Below the pieces are notes generated by a model. That model ran no database searches. It saw only the letters and a list, made by a program, of their open reading frames with translations, and was not told the origin of the DNA. A DNA stretch of 23,961 bases from an uncultured Campylobacter sp. GTDB taxonomy: Bacteria; Campylobacterota; Campylobacteria; Campylobacterales; Campylobacteraceae. Made by a program: the position numbers and the translations under genes. Of the stretch, positions 8,019 through 16,227 are shown in pieces. The stretch lies in assembly GCF_937996225.1 (NCBI RefSeq), contig NZ_CALKTC010000025.1, positions 1-23,961 of the forward strand, given 5' to 3'. The stretch's first letter is position 1; each line of letters begins with the position of its first letter.

Positions 8019-8501
8019 GCTTTGAAATTTATTTAGTCGAAATACGCATCGCGGTGGGTAAAATTTAGATAGGTAGGAGCTGAAATTTTAAAATAGCGGC
8101 GGGAAAATTTTAAATTTTAAACCTAGCGAGGAATTCCGGGCTCCGCAGGGCTTAAATTTTAAAATTTAGACCTTAGCGGCTCAATCAAAATTTTAAAATT
8201 TAGGCGGGTCGTATTTAAGGGCGCATTTAGGTGCATTTATTGGATAGTGCATAAATTTTAAAATTTTAACAAGCAAGCGGCGTTAAATTAAACCGGGGCG
8301 GCAAAATTTTACGCTAAAATACGGCGCGACGATATTTTGAAATTTCAAAATGCACGCTAAGCTTTAAAATTTAAACTCAGATGATTCTGCAAATTTTGCG
8401 ACTATTTGAGAAAGTGCTAAGTTTTAAAATTTAAGCCCAAATGGCTATTTTAAGGCATATCTCAGGGCTTAAATTTTACACTCTGAAATTAGGAGAAAAG
8501 A
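8019..8501. other. 483-bp AT-rich spacer inside the mla operon
   Basis: No gene. It is filled with AAATTTTAAAATTT-type words, about a dozen RAATTY sites, and the stem-loop at 8425-8478. The word AAAATTTTACGCTAAA near 8313 recurs at 3231 and 11614. Such a long spacer between mlaF and mlaD is unexpected, since the other junctions overlap or are two bases apart. Confidence 0.6.
8425..8478 (+). promoter_or_regulatory. 14-bp perfect inverted repeat upstream of mlaD
   Basis: TAAAATTTAAGCCC at 8425-8438 pairs exactly with GGGCTTAAATTTTA at 8465-8478, leaving a 26-base loop. It ends 12 bases before the AGGAGA ribosome site of mlaD. It could be an RNA stem-loop in the operon mRNA, or simply two RAATTY-rich words in opposite orientation. 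A related GGGCTTAAATTTTA occurs near 8147. Confidence 0.45.
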
Positions 8502-9431
8502 TTGGAAAATAGAACTTCATACACGATAGTAGGCGCATTTGTTATGATCTGCGTCGCGGCTCTTACGGCATTTATGTGGTGGATGCTTACAAAGACTGAT
8601 CGCAGCGAAAGCTATCGCTCCTACTATATCCACACAAAAGAGCTTCCCGTAGGCATTAAGGAGAATTCCGAAGTTAAATTTATCGGCGTAAATGCGGGCA
8701 TAATCAAAAGCATCGACTTTGCCGATATCGAAAATGCGATCATCGAGATTGAAATTTCGGTAAAAAGCAAACTGCCGATCTCGCAAGATAGCGTCGCTAA
8801 GGTAGAATCTCAAGGCATAAGCGGAATTGCGTTTATAAATATCACGAAAGGAAGTGGTAAGCTTTTCCCGCCGAATGATAAAAAACCGATAATTGCGCTG
8901 GACAAAACGCTTCTTGATAAAATCGGCTCTAAAGCTGAAGTCATCACCGATAGCGTGAGTGAGATGATCTTTAAGATTAACGGGCTATTGTCTAAGCAAA
9001 ATACCGATAAAGTGGATAGAATTCTATCTTCGATGGATAAATTTAGCGCTGAGTTAAGCGATGAGAAAAAATTCCAAAGCCTAGACGCACTGCTTGCTAA
9101 CGTAAATACTCTCATAGCAAATTTAAACGAGCGCGAGAAGGAGCTAGACGCGCTGTTAGATAATCTAAATGCTTTTGCCGTGAGTGCTGCCAATCTATCG
9201 AATTCACTGGATAAAACCGCAGGCATCATTACTAAGCGTATCGATCGCGGCGAGTACAATCTAAAAGCAATCTTGGATCCTACACTTGAGGAGGCAAAAA
9301 ACACTCTTGGCGAGCTCAAAAAATCACTTAGAGAATTCCAAGGTGCGATGTTTAGGCTAGAGGACAATCCTTATGATTTCTTTTTCAAAGACACTTCTAA
9401 AGGCGCGGATCGCGACGATAAAAAGGAATAA
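8502..9431 (+). CDS. mlaD: MlaD-family MCE-domain lipid-transfer protein
   Basis: 309 residues: one membrane anchor at about 8-28, an MCE domain at about 38-125 (ELPVGIKENSEVKFIGVNAG, then VESQGISGIAFINI), then a long, polar, coiled-coil-prone tail. MCE proteins form hexameric rings in the periplasm that pass lipids to or from the MlaE permease. TTG start with AGGAGA seven bases upstream. The next gene begins two bases after the stop. It resembles the C. jejuni protein in the iam cluster. Longer than E. coli MlaD (about 180 residues), as expected for members with extended helical tails. Confidence 0.88.
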   Translation: MENRTSYTIVGAFVMICVAALTAFMWWMLTKTDRSESYRSYYIHTKELPVGIKENSEVKFIGVNAGIIKSIDFADIENAIIEIEISVKSKLPISQDSVAKVESQGISGIAFINITKGSGKLFPPNDKKPIIALDKTLLDKIGSKAEVITDSVSEMIFKINGLLSKQNTDKVDRILSSMDKFSAELSDEKKFQSLDALLANVNTLIANLNEREKELDALLDNLNAFAVSAANLSNSLDKTAGIITKRIDRGEYNLKAILDPTLEEAKNTLGELKKSLREFQGAMFRLEDNPYDFFFKDTSKGADRDDKKE

Positions 9432-9433
9432 AG

Positions 9434-9997
9434 ATGAAAAATTTTATAAAGTTTACGCTTGCTGCGACGCTGGCGGCGATATTTTTAGGCGGCTGCTTAG
9501 CCAAGCAGGCTAAGCCATACACCTACTACGAGCTGCGTTATGATCAAAAGCGTTGCGTAAATCCTAGCGGTACGCGCAAAAATATCTTTATCGACACCAT
9601 CACGGCGACCGATCTCGTCGATAGGCGGGATATTTTAATAGTGGATTTTAGAAACCGAACGCGGTTCGCAAGCGACGCCAAATTTATCACGATGCCTAGC
9701 GAGATGGTATATAAGGCGCTGCTTGATGCGGCATTTTCCACCTGCTCGCTAAATCCGATCTTTGTGCCAAAAGAGCGGGATTTGCGCCTAAAAACCAGTA
9801 TCGTAGCGCTTCAGGTCAATAACGATCAAGCAACCGTCACGATGGGATATGAAATTTTGAATTCTTTAGAAAGCATAAAATCAGGCATCGTCACTAAGCG
9901 CGTTTTTGTGCCTGATCCTAGCTCGCAAAGCATTTATAATGCCCTAAATTTAGCGCTTAATGAGAGCATAAACGAAATTTTAAAGGCTCTTAGATGA
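9434..9997 (+). CDS. PqiC-like ABC-transport auxiliary lipoprotein
   Basis: 187 residues with a lipoprotein signal peptide ending in LGGC, lipidated cysteine C21. The body (YYELRYDQKRC, IFIDTITATDLVDRRDILI, then SEMVYKALLDAAF) has the layout of the ABC-type transport auxiliary family that includes PqiC, which works with MCE proteins at the outer membrane. Located directly after mlaD, it is the likely outer-membrane partner of this transporter. No MlaC or MlaA gene is seen nearby. Its TGA overlaps the ATG of ruvA. Family assignment is by pattern and context, so moderately sure. Confidence 0.75.
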   Translation: MKNFIKFTLAATLAAIFLGGCLAKQAKPYTYYELRYDQKRCVNPSGTRKNIFIDTITATDLVDRRDILIVDFRNRTRFASDAKFITMPSEMVYKALLDAAFSTCSLNPIFVPKERDLRLKTSIVALQVNNDQATVTMGYEILNSLESIKSGIVTKRVFVPDPSSQSIYNALNLALNESINEILKALR

Positions 9998-10548
9998 TAG
10001 CGGCGATCGAAGGAATTATCACGCGCAAGGAGCCCACTGCTTGCGTCATTAAATGCGCCAGCGGCGTAAGCTACGCTCTTTCATTGTCATTAAATACCTC
10101 CGCGAAGCTCACGCAGGGCAGGCTGACCGAGCTTGCGTGCGTGCAAATTTTGCGCGAGGATGCCGATTTGCTGTATGGGTTTTTAGACGAGAGTGAAAAA
10201 AAGATGTTTGAAACCCTAATCAAGCTTAGCGGTGTAGGTGCAAGCACGGCGATGGCGGTTTGTTCGACGCTCGCTCCGCAGGATTTTGCGCGTTGCGTAG
10301 CTACGGGGGATGCTGCGACGCTAACTTCAGTTCCGGGTATCGGCCCAAAGACCGCTAGACGGATCATTGCCGAACTAGGCGATGCGAAGCTAATGGAATT
10401 CGGTCCTAGCGAGACTTATAAGAACGAAGCGGCGTCCGCGCTACAAAGCCTTGGATTTAAGCGCGATAAGATCAATCAAATTTTAGTGGGCTGCAGCAGC
10501 ACGAATACGTCAGATCTTGTCAAAGAGGCGTTAAAAAAATTAGCGTAG
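9994..10548 (+). CDS. ruvA: Holliday junction DNA helicase subunit RuvA
   Basis: 184 residues. RuvA tetramers bind Holliday junctions and load the RuvB motor for branch migration. N-terminal OB-fold domain begins MIAAIEGIITRKEP. Two helix-hairpin-helix motifs follow: LIKLSGVGASTAMAVCSTL and LTSVPGIGPKTARRIIAEL. The C-terminal domain III (AASALQSLGFKRDKINQIL) contacts RuvB. ATG overlaps the previous stop as ATGA, so it is translationally coupled to the lipid-transport genes, although functionally unrelated. In C. jejuni the ruvA-ddl order is the same. Confidence 0.95.
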   Translation: MIAAIEGIITRKEPTACVIKCASGVSYALSLSLNTSAKLTQGRLTELACVQILREDADLLYGFLDESEKKMFETLIKLSGVGASTAMAVCSTLAPQDFARCVATGDAATLTSVPGIGPKTARRIIAELGDAKLMEFGPSETYKNEAASALQSLGFKRDKINQILVGCSSTNTSDLVKEALKKLA

Positions 10549-10571
10549 AAAATAAAATTTGAAGGAAAACA

Positions 10572-11603
10572 ATGAAATTTGGCTTAGTTTTTGGAGCTCA
10601 AAGCTACGAGCACGAAGTAAGTATCATCTCGGCAATTGCCGTCAAAAATGCCCTAAAAGGCTGGGACTTGGAGTTTGTATTTTGCGATAAAAATCGTAAA
10701 TTTTACCGCATTGAGGATAAAAATATGCGCGCGGCGTATTTTAAGCAGGGCGGCTATGCTAAAGCAAAAGGGCTTAGCATCGGTGCGGGCGGATTTTTTG
10801 AGAGCGGAATGTTTAGCAAAAGCATGCTAGAAGTCGGCACATATATCAATCTAATCCACGGCTGCGACGGCGAGGATGGCAAAATGGCAGCGCTATTTGA
10901 GTTTTTTGGCATCCCTTATATCGGACCTCGCATAGAAGCTAGCGTGCTAAGCTATAATAAAATTTTAACCAAGCACTTAGCCGCAATCGCAAATGTAAAA
11001 ACCTTGCCGTATGAGATCGTAAATCGTACTAGCCTGCCTAATTTTAATTTTCCGATCATCGTTAAGCCCGCTCATTTGGGCTCTAGCATCGGAATTTCGA
11101 TAGCCAAGAACGAAAGCGAGTTTAGCTACGCACTGGATCAGGCTTTTGAGCTGGACGACAGCGCGATCGTAGAGCCATACTGGGAAAACGTAAAGGAATT
11201 TAATCTCGCAGGTGCTAAAATAGACGGCAAAATCGTATTTTCGAACATCGAAGAGCCAAAAAAAGAGGGCTATTTAAATTTCGATTGTAAATATTTGGAT
11301 TTTTCGCGTAGTAGCGCGATCGAGCCCGCTCGTCCTGGCGCTTTGCTAGAGGGCAAGATGAAAGATGCCTTTACGCGGCTTTATAACGCAGGATCATTCG
11401 ATGGCGCGCTAATTCGCTGCGATTTTTTTGAAAAAGAGGGCGAAATTTATCTAAACGAGATAAATCCGAACCCTGGCAGTCTCGCAAACTACCTATTTGA
11501 TGATTTCTCCGAGGTCTTAGCAGCTCTTGCTTCATCGCTACCGCCGATGAGGCAGATCCCTGTAAGCTACGAGCTGATCACCAAAATCACCGCTAATAAG
11601 TAG
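10572..11603 (+). CDS. ddl: D-alanine--D-alanine ligase
   Basis: 343 residues, normal size for Ddl, an ATP-grasp enzyme that joins two D-alanines for the peptidoglycan stem peptide. The N-terminal FGAQSYEHEVSIISA is the substrate-domain motif (E and S positions conserved). FPIIVKPAHLGSSIGIS is the ATP-grasp lysine and Ser-loop, and LNEINPNPGSL near the C-terminus gives the metal-binding E and N. ATG preceded by GAAGGA. It lies 23 bases after ruvA. It supplies D-Ala-D-Ala to MurF, encoded 1.8 kb downstream. Confidence 0.95.
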   Translation: MKFGLVFGAQSYEHEVSIISAIAVKNALKGWDLEFVFCDKNRKFYRIEDKNMRAAYFKQGGYAKAKGLSIGAGGFFESGMFSKSMLEVGTYINLIHGCDGEDGKMAALFEFFGIPYIGPRIEASVLSYNKILTKHLAAIANVKTLPYEIVNRTSLPNFNFPIIVKPAHLGSSIGISIAKNESEFSYALDQAFELDDSAIVEPYWENVKEFNLAGAKIDGKIVFSNIEEPKKEGYLNFDCKYLDFSRSSAIEPARPGALLEGKMKDAFTRLYNAGSFDGALIRCDFFEKEGEIYLNEINPNPGSLANYLFDDFSEVLAALASSLPPMRQIPVSYELITKITANK

Positions 11604-11612
11604 CTAATCGTT

Positions 11613-11646
11613 TAAAATTTTACGCTAAATTTTGCGTAAAATTTTA
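11613..11646. other. 13-bp inverted repeat between ddl and the Phd-like gene
   Basis: TAAAATTTTACGC at 11613-11625 pairs exactly with GCGTAAAATTTTA at 11634-11646 around an 8-base loop. It starts nine bases after the ddl stop. Only three G:C pairs and no U-tract, so a terminator is doubtful. The left arm plus loop repeats the sequence at 3230-3250 just after cysS. Confidence 0.45.
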
Positions 11647-11662
11647 CCCCAAAGGTCGAGTC

Positions 11663-11881
11663 ATGATAAATCAAGACGAAATTTACACCGCTACCGAGAT
11701 CGTGCGCAACTTCAGCACCGTTTTAAACAAGATCAAAAACCAAGAGATTAAAAAAGCCCTGATCGTAAAAAACAACAAATTTGAAGCCGTGATGATCAGT
11801 ATGAGCGAGTTTGAGCGGCTCGAAAAAGCAGTCGAGCTACTCAAGGCCGTTTACGCCAAAAGGAGCGGCGGTGGCGAGTAA
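11663..11881 (+). CDS. Phd/YefM-like antitoxin-family protein (orphan)
   Basis: 72 residues. The pattern IYTATEIVRNFSTVLNKI, then KALIVKNNKFEAVMISMSEFERL fits the Phd/YefM fold: a short DNA-binding N-terminal half followed by a dimerising helix. The family normally represses its own operon and neutralises a toxin such as Doc or YoeB. No toxin gene is adjacent: the next gene, overlapping by 11 bp, is an alpha/beta hydrolase. I recall a similar small gene at the same place in C. jejuni, suggesting a conserved housekeeping use rather than a toxin-antitoxin module. ATG with AAAGG eight bases upstream. Confidence 0.75.
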   Translation: MINQDEIYTATEIVRNFSTVLNKIKNQEIKKALIVKNNKFEAVMISMSEFERLEKAVELLKAVYAKRSGGGE

Positions 11882-12602
11882 GGAGCTCGTCTGCGGCGGC
11901 GATAGCTACAAAATCAGCTACGAAATTTCAAACCTGCAACGCACTGAATATATTTTGGTGTTGCACGGCTGGGGTGCAAACAAAGCGCTTATGTCTAGAG
12001 TTTTTGCGGACAAATTCCGCCGTTACGCGTTAGTGTGCGTCGATCTGCCGGGATTTGGCGCCAGCTCGCAGCCCGCGCGCGCCCTTGGCAGCGAGGATTA
12101 CGCGGAGATTATGCGTGCCTTTATCGCGGCTTTCGGCAAGCAGCCCGCAGCGATCATGGGGCACAGCTTCGGCGGCAAGATCGCTGCATTGCTAGCTCCG
12201 CGCAATCTCATACTGCTAAGCAGCGCCGGTATCATCGAGCCCAAGCCCTTTGCCGTGCGCGCAAAAATCGCGATTTTTAAAATTTTAAAAAGGCTTGGAC
12301 TAGCGGGGCTTTGGCGCGCGTTTGCGAGCAAGGATGCCGCAGGTATGAGCAAGACGATGTATGAGACGCTAAAAAACGTCGTAAATGAGGACTTCCGCGA
12401 TATTTTTTCTGCGCTAAGCCCGCAAAATGCGCTCATCTTTTGGGGCAAGGACGATCGCGCCACTAGCCTAAAAAGCGGCGAGCTGATCCACTCGCTCGTT
12501 AAAATCAGCAAATTTTATCCGCTGGCGGGGGATCACTTTTTCTTTTTGCAGAACGCGGATTTTATCGGCGAGCAGATCGAAAAGGAGCTTAGCGGCAGCT
12601 AA
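11871..12602 (+). CDS. Alpha/beta hydrolase
   Basis: 243 residues from GTG 11871, chosen because AGGAG sits at 11861-11865; the frame extends further back but would overlap the Phd-like gene more. LVLHGWG is the oxyanion loop. GHSFGG carries the nucleophile S99, D194/D195 in WGKDD is the likely acid and H222 in GDHFFF the base. No signal peptide, so cytoplasmic. Substrate unknown; a similar hydrolase lies beside murF in C. jejuni (Cj0796c by my recollection). Confidence 0.85.
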   Translation: MASKELVCGGDSYKISYEISNLQRTEYILVLHGWGANKALMSRVFADKFRRYALVCVDLPGFGASSQPARALGSEDYAEIMRAFIAAFGKQPAAIMGHSFGGKIAALLAPRNLILLSSAGIIEPKPFAVRAKIAIFKILKRLGLAGLWRAFASKDAAGMSKTMYETLKNVVNEDFRDIFSALSPQNALIFWGKDDRATSLKSGELIHSLVKISKFYPLAGDHFFFLQNADFIGEQIEKELSGS

Positions 12603-13412
12603 ATTTAACGATTTGGCGCCGCATTAAATTTAAAACAAGACGCGATTTTGTATAAAATTTTAAAATTTAACCGTGAAATTTTAGCATCGCTAAAAATCGC
12701 GCTTTAGATGCAAAGACAGATCGCGCGAATGTAAGAGCGGGGTGCAATTTAAAAGCGTTTCATTGCGGCGCTTTAGTGCAGTTCTCCCGCGTTTTAAAAT
12801 TTTGCAATCTGTTTGCGTCAAAGATCGCAAACCGAAGCGCAAATTTAAACATAAAAGTCGCGCGTATGCGTTTAAATTTAGCGGCGCAAAATCCGCTCTT
12901 TGGGCACGCGGTATAAAACGCAAAGCCCAAATCACAGCGTGTCGCGTTAAATTTTAAAATTTTACGCCGTAGCGGATCGTTTCCGCTCTGCGCTCACGAT
13001 TGCGGCAGCCGTACAAGATGCGCCGAAACCGTGTATGTGTGCCGCAAAGCGGACGATTAGATTTAGTCGCACAACTGCGCCATCGCTTCGTCGCGATACG
13101 AAGCCGAAGTGCTCAGACGGCATAAATATCGCGCAGCATTATAAAAGCGTCGCAAAGCCTAGCCTGCGAGGCGCGGCACAGTATCAATAACGAAAGAGCC
13201 GCGCAGCAGCGTAAATTTCTAGCGCGGCTCGTGCGGCCAACATGAGAGCGTGAATTTGCGAGCACGCGAATTTTGTAAAACTAGAATTTGCAAAGCGATA
13301 ATTCGTAAAATTTACAAATGAAGCCAAATGCCGGTTAGCCCGAGCTCGCCGCGGTTTGCCCGCGCAGCCTCGCAAAGCGGGCGCGTAAATTTATAAAAAG
13401 GAATTTTAAAAG
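12603..13412. other. 810-bp gene-free spacer before murF
   Basis: No convincing gene in either strand. It has roughly 17 RAATTY words, mostly at its two ends. The middle (12960-13200) is GC-rich with no recognised RNA. A strong stem, GAGCCGCGC at 13196-13204 with GCGCGGCTC at 13222-13230 (17-base loop), is the only structured element I see. Confidence 0.5.
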
Positions 13413-15200
13413 ATGAATATAATATTTTTGATCGCGCACGCGGCATTCGTCCTACTGCTCGGCTTTTATCTGATCACCTGCCTGCAGTGGTTTTCGTATA
13501 AGCCCGCGCGTATTATCTTTCACTTCACCAAGCCCGCGTGGCACATTTATTTTTTCATTTTGCCGCTGGCGGCGTATTTTGGCTGCGAGATCGCGGTAGG
13601 TCTCGGCGCAGCTAAATTTGGCACTGCATTCCTCTATGCCCTATGTGCCGCTAAAATTTTAATCATCGCGGCCTATGCGCTAGCGCTTTATTGTTGGCAA
13701 AGAGGACTTGATAAAAAGCTCGTCTTTACGCCGCGCGTGAAGCGATTTTTTGCAATTTTAGTACTCTGTGCGTTTGGCTTCAGCGCCGTGTTTTATGCCG
13801 CAGAAGCTCCGATTTTGCCGATATTTTTACCGCTTGGCGCCGCTCTTGTGGCGAGCTTTGCTTACGAGCGGGCGCAGGCTGCGAAATTTAAGGCCGACGC
13901 ACGCAAAAAGTTGGCCTCGATGCCCTCGCTTACGATCATTCAGATCACCGCGAGCTACGGCAAGACGAGCATTAAAAATTTCTTGTATCAAATTTTAAAA
14001 AGCGACTTTCGCTGCTATAAGACGCCACGCTCGGTAAACACGCTAGCAGGGCTCGTGCGCGACGTAAACGAGGCGCTACCCGCAGATACGCAGATCTACA
14101 TCGCCGAAGCAGGCGCCAGGCTAAGCGGCGACATCGCCGAAATCACCGAGTTTTTGGCGCCGCAGATCGTCGTCGTGGGCGAGATCGGCGCGCAACACAT
14201 CGAGTATTTCAAAAGCATCGAAAACATCCGCAAAACCAAGCTCGAAGCGCTCACAAGCGCGCGGCTAAAGCATGCGTTTTTGCACAGCTCCACGCAAAAA
14301 AGCGCGGACGAGCGCGTCACGATCTACGACGAGGGGCTAAAAATCCACGGCGCGGATCTGGACGGAATAAAATTTAGCCTTAGCTTGAGCGATGATGAAA
14401 GCGGTGCTAGCGGCGAGAATTCCACGCTGCATGCAGACACATCCGCCGCAGGTGGTGAAGGGGAGGGCGATTTAAGCCTAGATGCAGGCAGTGCGGCATG
14501 CGCGGAAAAAGACAAAAATTCTAAAAATTACGGCGCCGATTTTGACGATGCAAATTCCATATCCTGCGCGGAGCGGGGCGAGCGAAAATTTTGTGAACAA
14601 ACCGCCCGTGACGATAAAATTTGCGGCGATAAAGAGCGGGGCTCGCAAGAGGCTCCAAACGGGCATAAAATTTCAAACGGGCGGAGAGAACTATGCGAGA
14701 GGCATGAGTTTTTCGCGCCGATTTTGGGTAAATTTAACGCCGCAAATCTCGCCGCGTGCATAAAGATCGCGCGATTTTTAGGGCTTAGCGCTGATAAAAT
14801 CAAAAGCCGCGTCGCACGCGTCGGTGCCGTCGAACACAGGCTCGCGCGGCTCGATGCGGGCGGCAAGATCATCATCGACGATAGCTTCAACGGCAATCTA
14901 AGCGGCATGCTGCAAAGCTACGAGCTGATGCGAAGCTACGGCGGGCGCAAGGTCATCATCACGCCGGGCATCGTCGAGAGCACGCGCGAGGACAACGAGA
15001 CGCTGGCTGCCAAGATCGATGAAATTTTTGATCTCGCGATCATCACGGGCGAGCTAAATTCCGAGGTGCTGCAAAGCAGGATAGATCCAAAAAAGACTAT
15101 CGTTTTGAAAGACAAGCGCGATTTGCAGCGGGTTTTGAGCGAAAATACGCATAGCGGAGATCTGATTTTGTTTTCAAACGACGCGCCTAGCTTTATTTAA
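13413..15200 (+). CDS. murF: MurF UDP-MurNAc-tripeptide D-Ala-D-Ala ligase with membrane N-terminus and a large linker insertion
   Basis: 595 residues. The first about 150 are hydrophobic helices. The Mur-ligase ATP site follows as ITASYGKTSIKN with K184 (GxxGKT-type loop altered to ASYGKTS). Then come EAGARLSGDIAEIT, VGEIGAQHIEYF and the C-terminal domain with VEHRLARLDAGGKIIIDDSFNGN and the end LILFSNDAPSFI. It adds D-Ala-D-Ala to the precursor, linking to Ddl. Residues about 327-432 are a polar low-complexity stretch inserted between ...FSLSLSD and FFAPILGKFNAANLAACI, which are adjacent in relatives as I recall them. Without it the length would be about 490, normal for Campylobacter. AAGGAA ribosome site before ATG. 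The frame is unbroken. Confidence 0.9.
   Translation: MNIIFLIAHAAFVLLLGFYLITCLQWFSYKPARIIFHFTKPAWHIYFFILPLAAYFGCEIAVGLGAAKFGTAFLYALCAAKILIIAAYALALYCWQRGLDKKLVFTPRVKRFFAILVLCAFGFSAVFYAAEAPILPIFLPLGAALVASFAYERAQAAKFKADARKKLASMPSLTIIQITASYGKTSIKNFLYQILKSDFRCYKTPRSVNTLAGLVRDVNEALPADTQIYIAEAGARLSGDIAEITEFLAPQIVVVGEIGAQHIEYFKSIENIRKTKLEALTSARLKHAFLHSSTQKSADERVTIYDEGLKIHGADLDGIKFSLSLSDDESGASGENSTLHADTSAAGGEGEGDLSLDAGSAACAEKDKNSKNYGADFDDANSISCAERGERKFCEQTARDDKICGDKERGSQEAPNGHKISNGRRELCERHEFFAPILGKFNAANLAACIKIARFLGLSADKIKSRVARVGAVEHRLARLDAGGKIIIDDSFNGNLSGMLQSYELMRSYGGRKVIITPGIVESTREDNETLAAKIDEIFDLAIITGELNSEVLQSRIDPKKTIVLKDKRDLQRVLSENTHSGDLILFSNDAPSFI
14391..14708 (+). repeat. In-frame low-complexity insertion within murF
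   Basis: About 105 codons rich in Ala, Ser, Gly, Glu, Asp, Lys. Five RAATTY words are present, including AAATTT at 14587 and 14617, exactly 30 bp apart. It resembles the spacer-type sequence of this window but without stops. Confidence 0.7.
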
Positions 15201-15448
15201 GTGGCTTTAGCGATACGGCTTGTTTCGCCTGGAGCGGCATATTGCGCGATTTGGCAGTCGTGTTTTTGAGCAAAAGACTTTGGCGAGTGCGGCGAGCGAC
15301 TTGAACGCGATCTTATCGGGCGATTAGTTTGAGCATGCGGCACGATCTGTTTAATATAGATAGCCCTGTGCGGCGAAATTTCGGCCCGTCGTTATAAAAT
15401 CGCAATCTTGCGCGCGATTAAATTTACGATCAAATTTAAAGGAAAGCC

Positions 15449-16129
15449 ATGGATTTACGAGAAAAGATGCTAGGGCGGCTGCGGGCGCTAAGCGAGGAGA
15501 AGTTGGCGAAATTTTCACAGCGCCTAATACCCGCGCCGCAGATTTTAGGCGTGCGCACTCCTGCGCTGCGCGCACTTGCCCGCAAAAGCTTCGCCGTTTT
15601 GGGAGGGATGGACGAGGCACGGCGCAAGCTGCAAAATTATAAGCCCGTTTTTCACGAAGAGTTCGTGCTAAAGGGCTTTCTTATAATGCTTTTGAAGCAG
15701 GATGAGGCGAAATTTGCGCTTGCGAGCGATTTTATCAAAACGATGCCTAATTGGGCGGTTTGCGATATGTTCGCTCCGAAATTCAGAGACGCCGCTTTCG
15801 TAGACGCGCTGTTAAAGCAGGCTAAAAGCGGTGCGGACGAGTTTGAGCGGCGATTTTTCTACGTTTATTTTATGCGAAATATGAGCGCGATCTCGCCCGA
15901 GGAGTTTTTTGAAATTTGCGCCGCCGAAAGCGACGAGCGGTATTATGTGCAGATGGGCGCGGCGTGGGCGATAGCCGAGATGTTTATCAAGCAGCGCGAG
16001 AGCACGCTTGCGTTTTTGGCGAGCAAGCGGGCGGCTAAATTTGTCCAAAACAAGGCGATATCGAAGATCCGCGATAGCTTTCGCGTAAGCAAAGCTGACA
16101 AGGAGGCGCTTTTGAAGTATAAAATTTAA
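15449..16129 (+). CDS. AlkD-like DNA alkylation repair protein
   Basis: 226 residues made of paired helices, the ALK/HEAT-repeat fold. LGVRTPALRALARK, VFHEEFVLKGFLIML and YVQMGAAWAIAEMF are family-type helices. NWAVCDMF places W102 and D106 like the W-x3-D catalytic pair of AlkD, a glycosylase that removes positively charged alkylated bases without base flipping. ATG with AAAGGAAAG upstream. It stands alone, with 248 bp before it. Function beyond the family is inferred. Confidence 0.85.
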   Translation: MDLREKMLGRLRALSEEKLAKFSQRLIPAPQILGVRTPALRALARKSFAVLGGMDEARRKLQNYKPVFHEEFVLKGFLIMLLKQDEAKFALASDFIKTMPNWAVCDMFAPKFRDAAFVDALLKQAKSGADEFERRFFYVYFMRNMSAISPEEFFEICAAESDERYYVQMGAAWAIAEMFIKQRESTLAFLASKRAAKFVQNKAISKIRDSFRVSKADKEALLKYKI

Positions 16130-16227
16130 CCGCGGCGGAAAGTGGCGGAGGTAGTTAGAATTTCAGTTGCGCGCGGGGCTTGTCAGCCAAAATCGCGAGC
16201 TTTAAAACGTAAATTTAAGGAGAGAAA

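Noticed and set aside
11811..11870. Longer N-terminus for the hydrolase
   Set aside because: Lies in the Phd-like gene; GTG 11871 has AGGAG at the right distance.
11663..12602. Classical toxin-antitoxin module
   Set aside because: The partner gene is an alpha/beta hydrolase with a full catalytic triad, not a known toxin family.
12690..12957. Overlapping frames on both strands in the murF spacer
   Set aside because: Low-complexity basic sequences, no start signals or family motifs.
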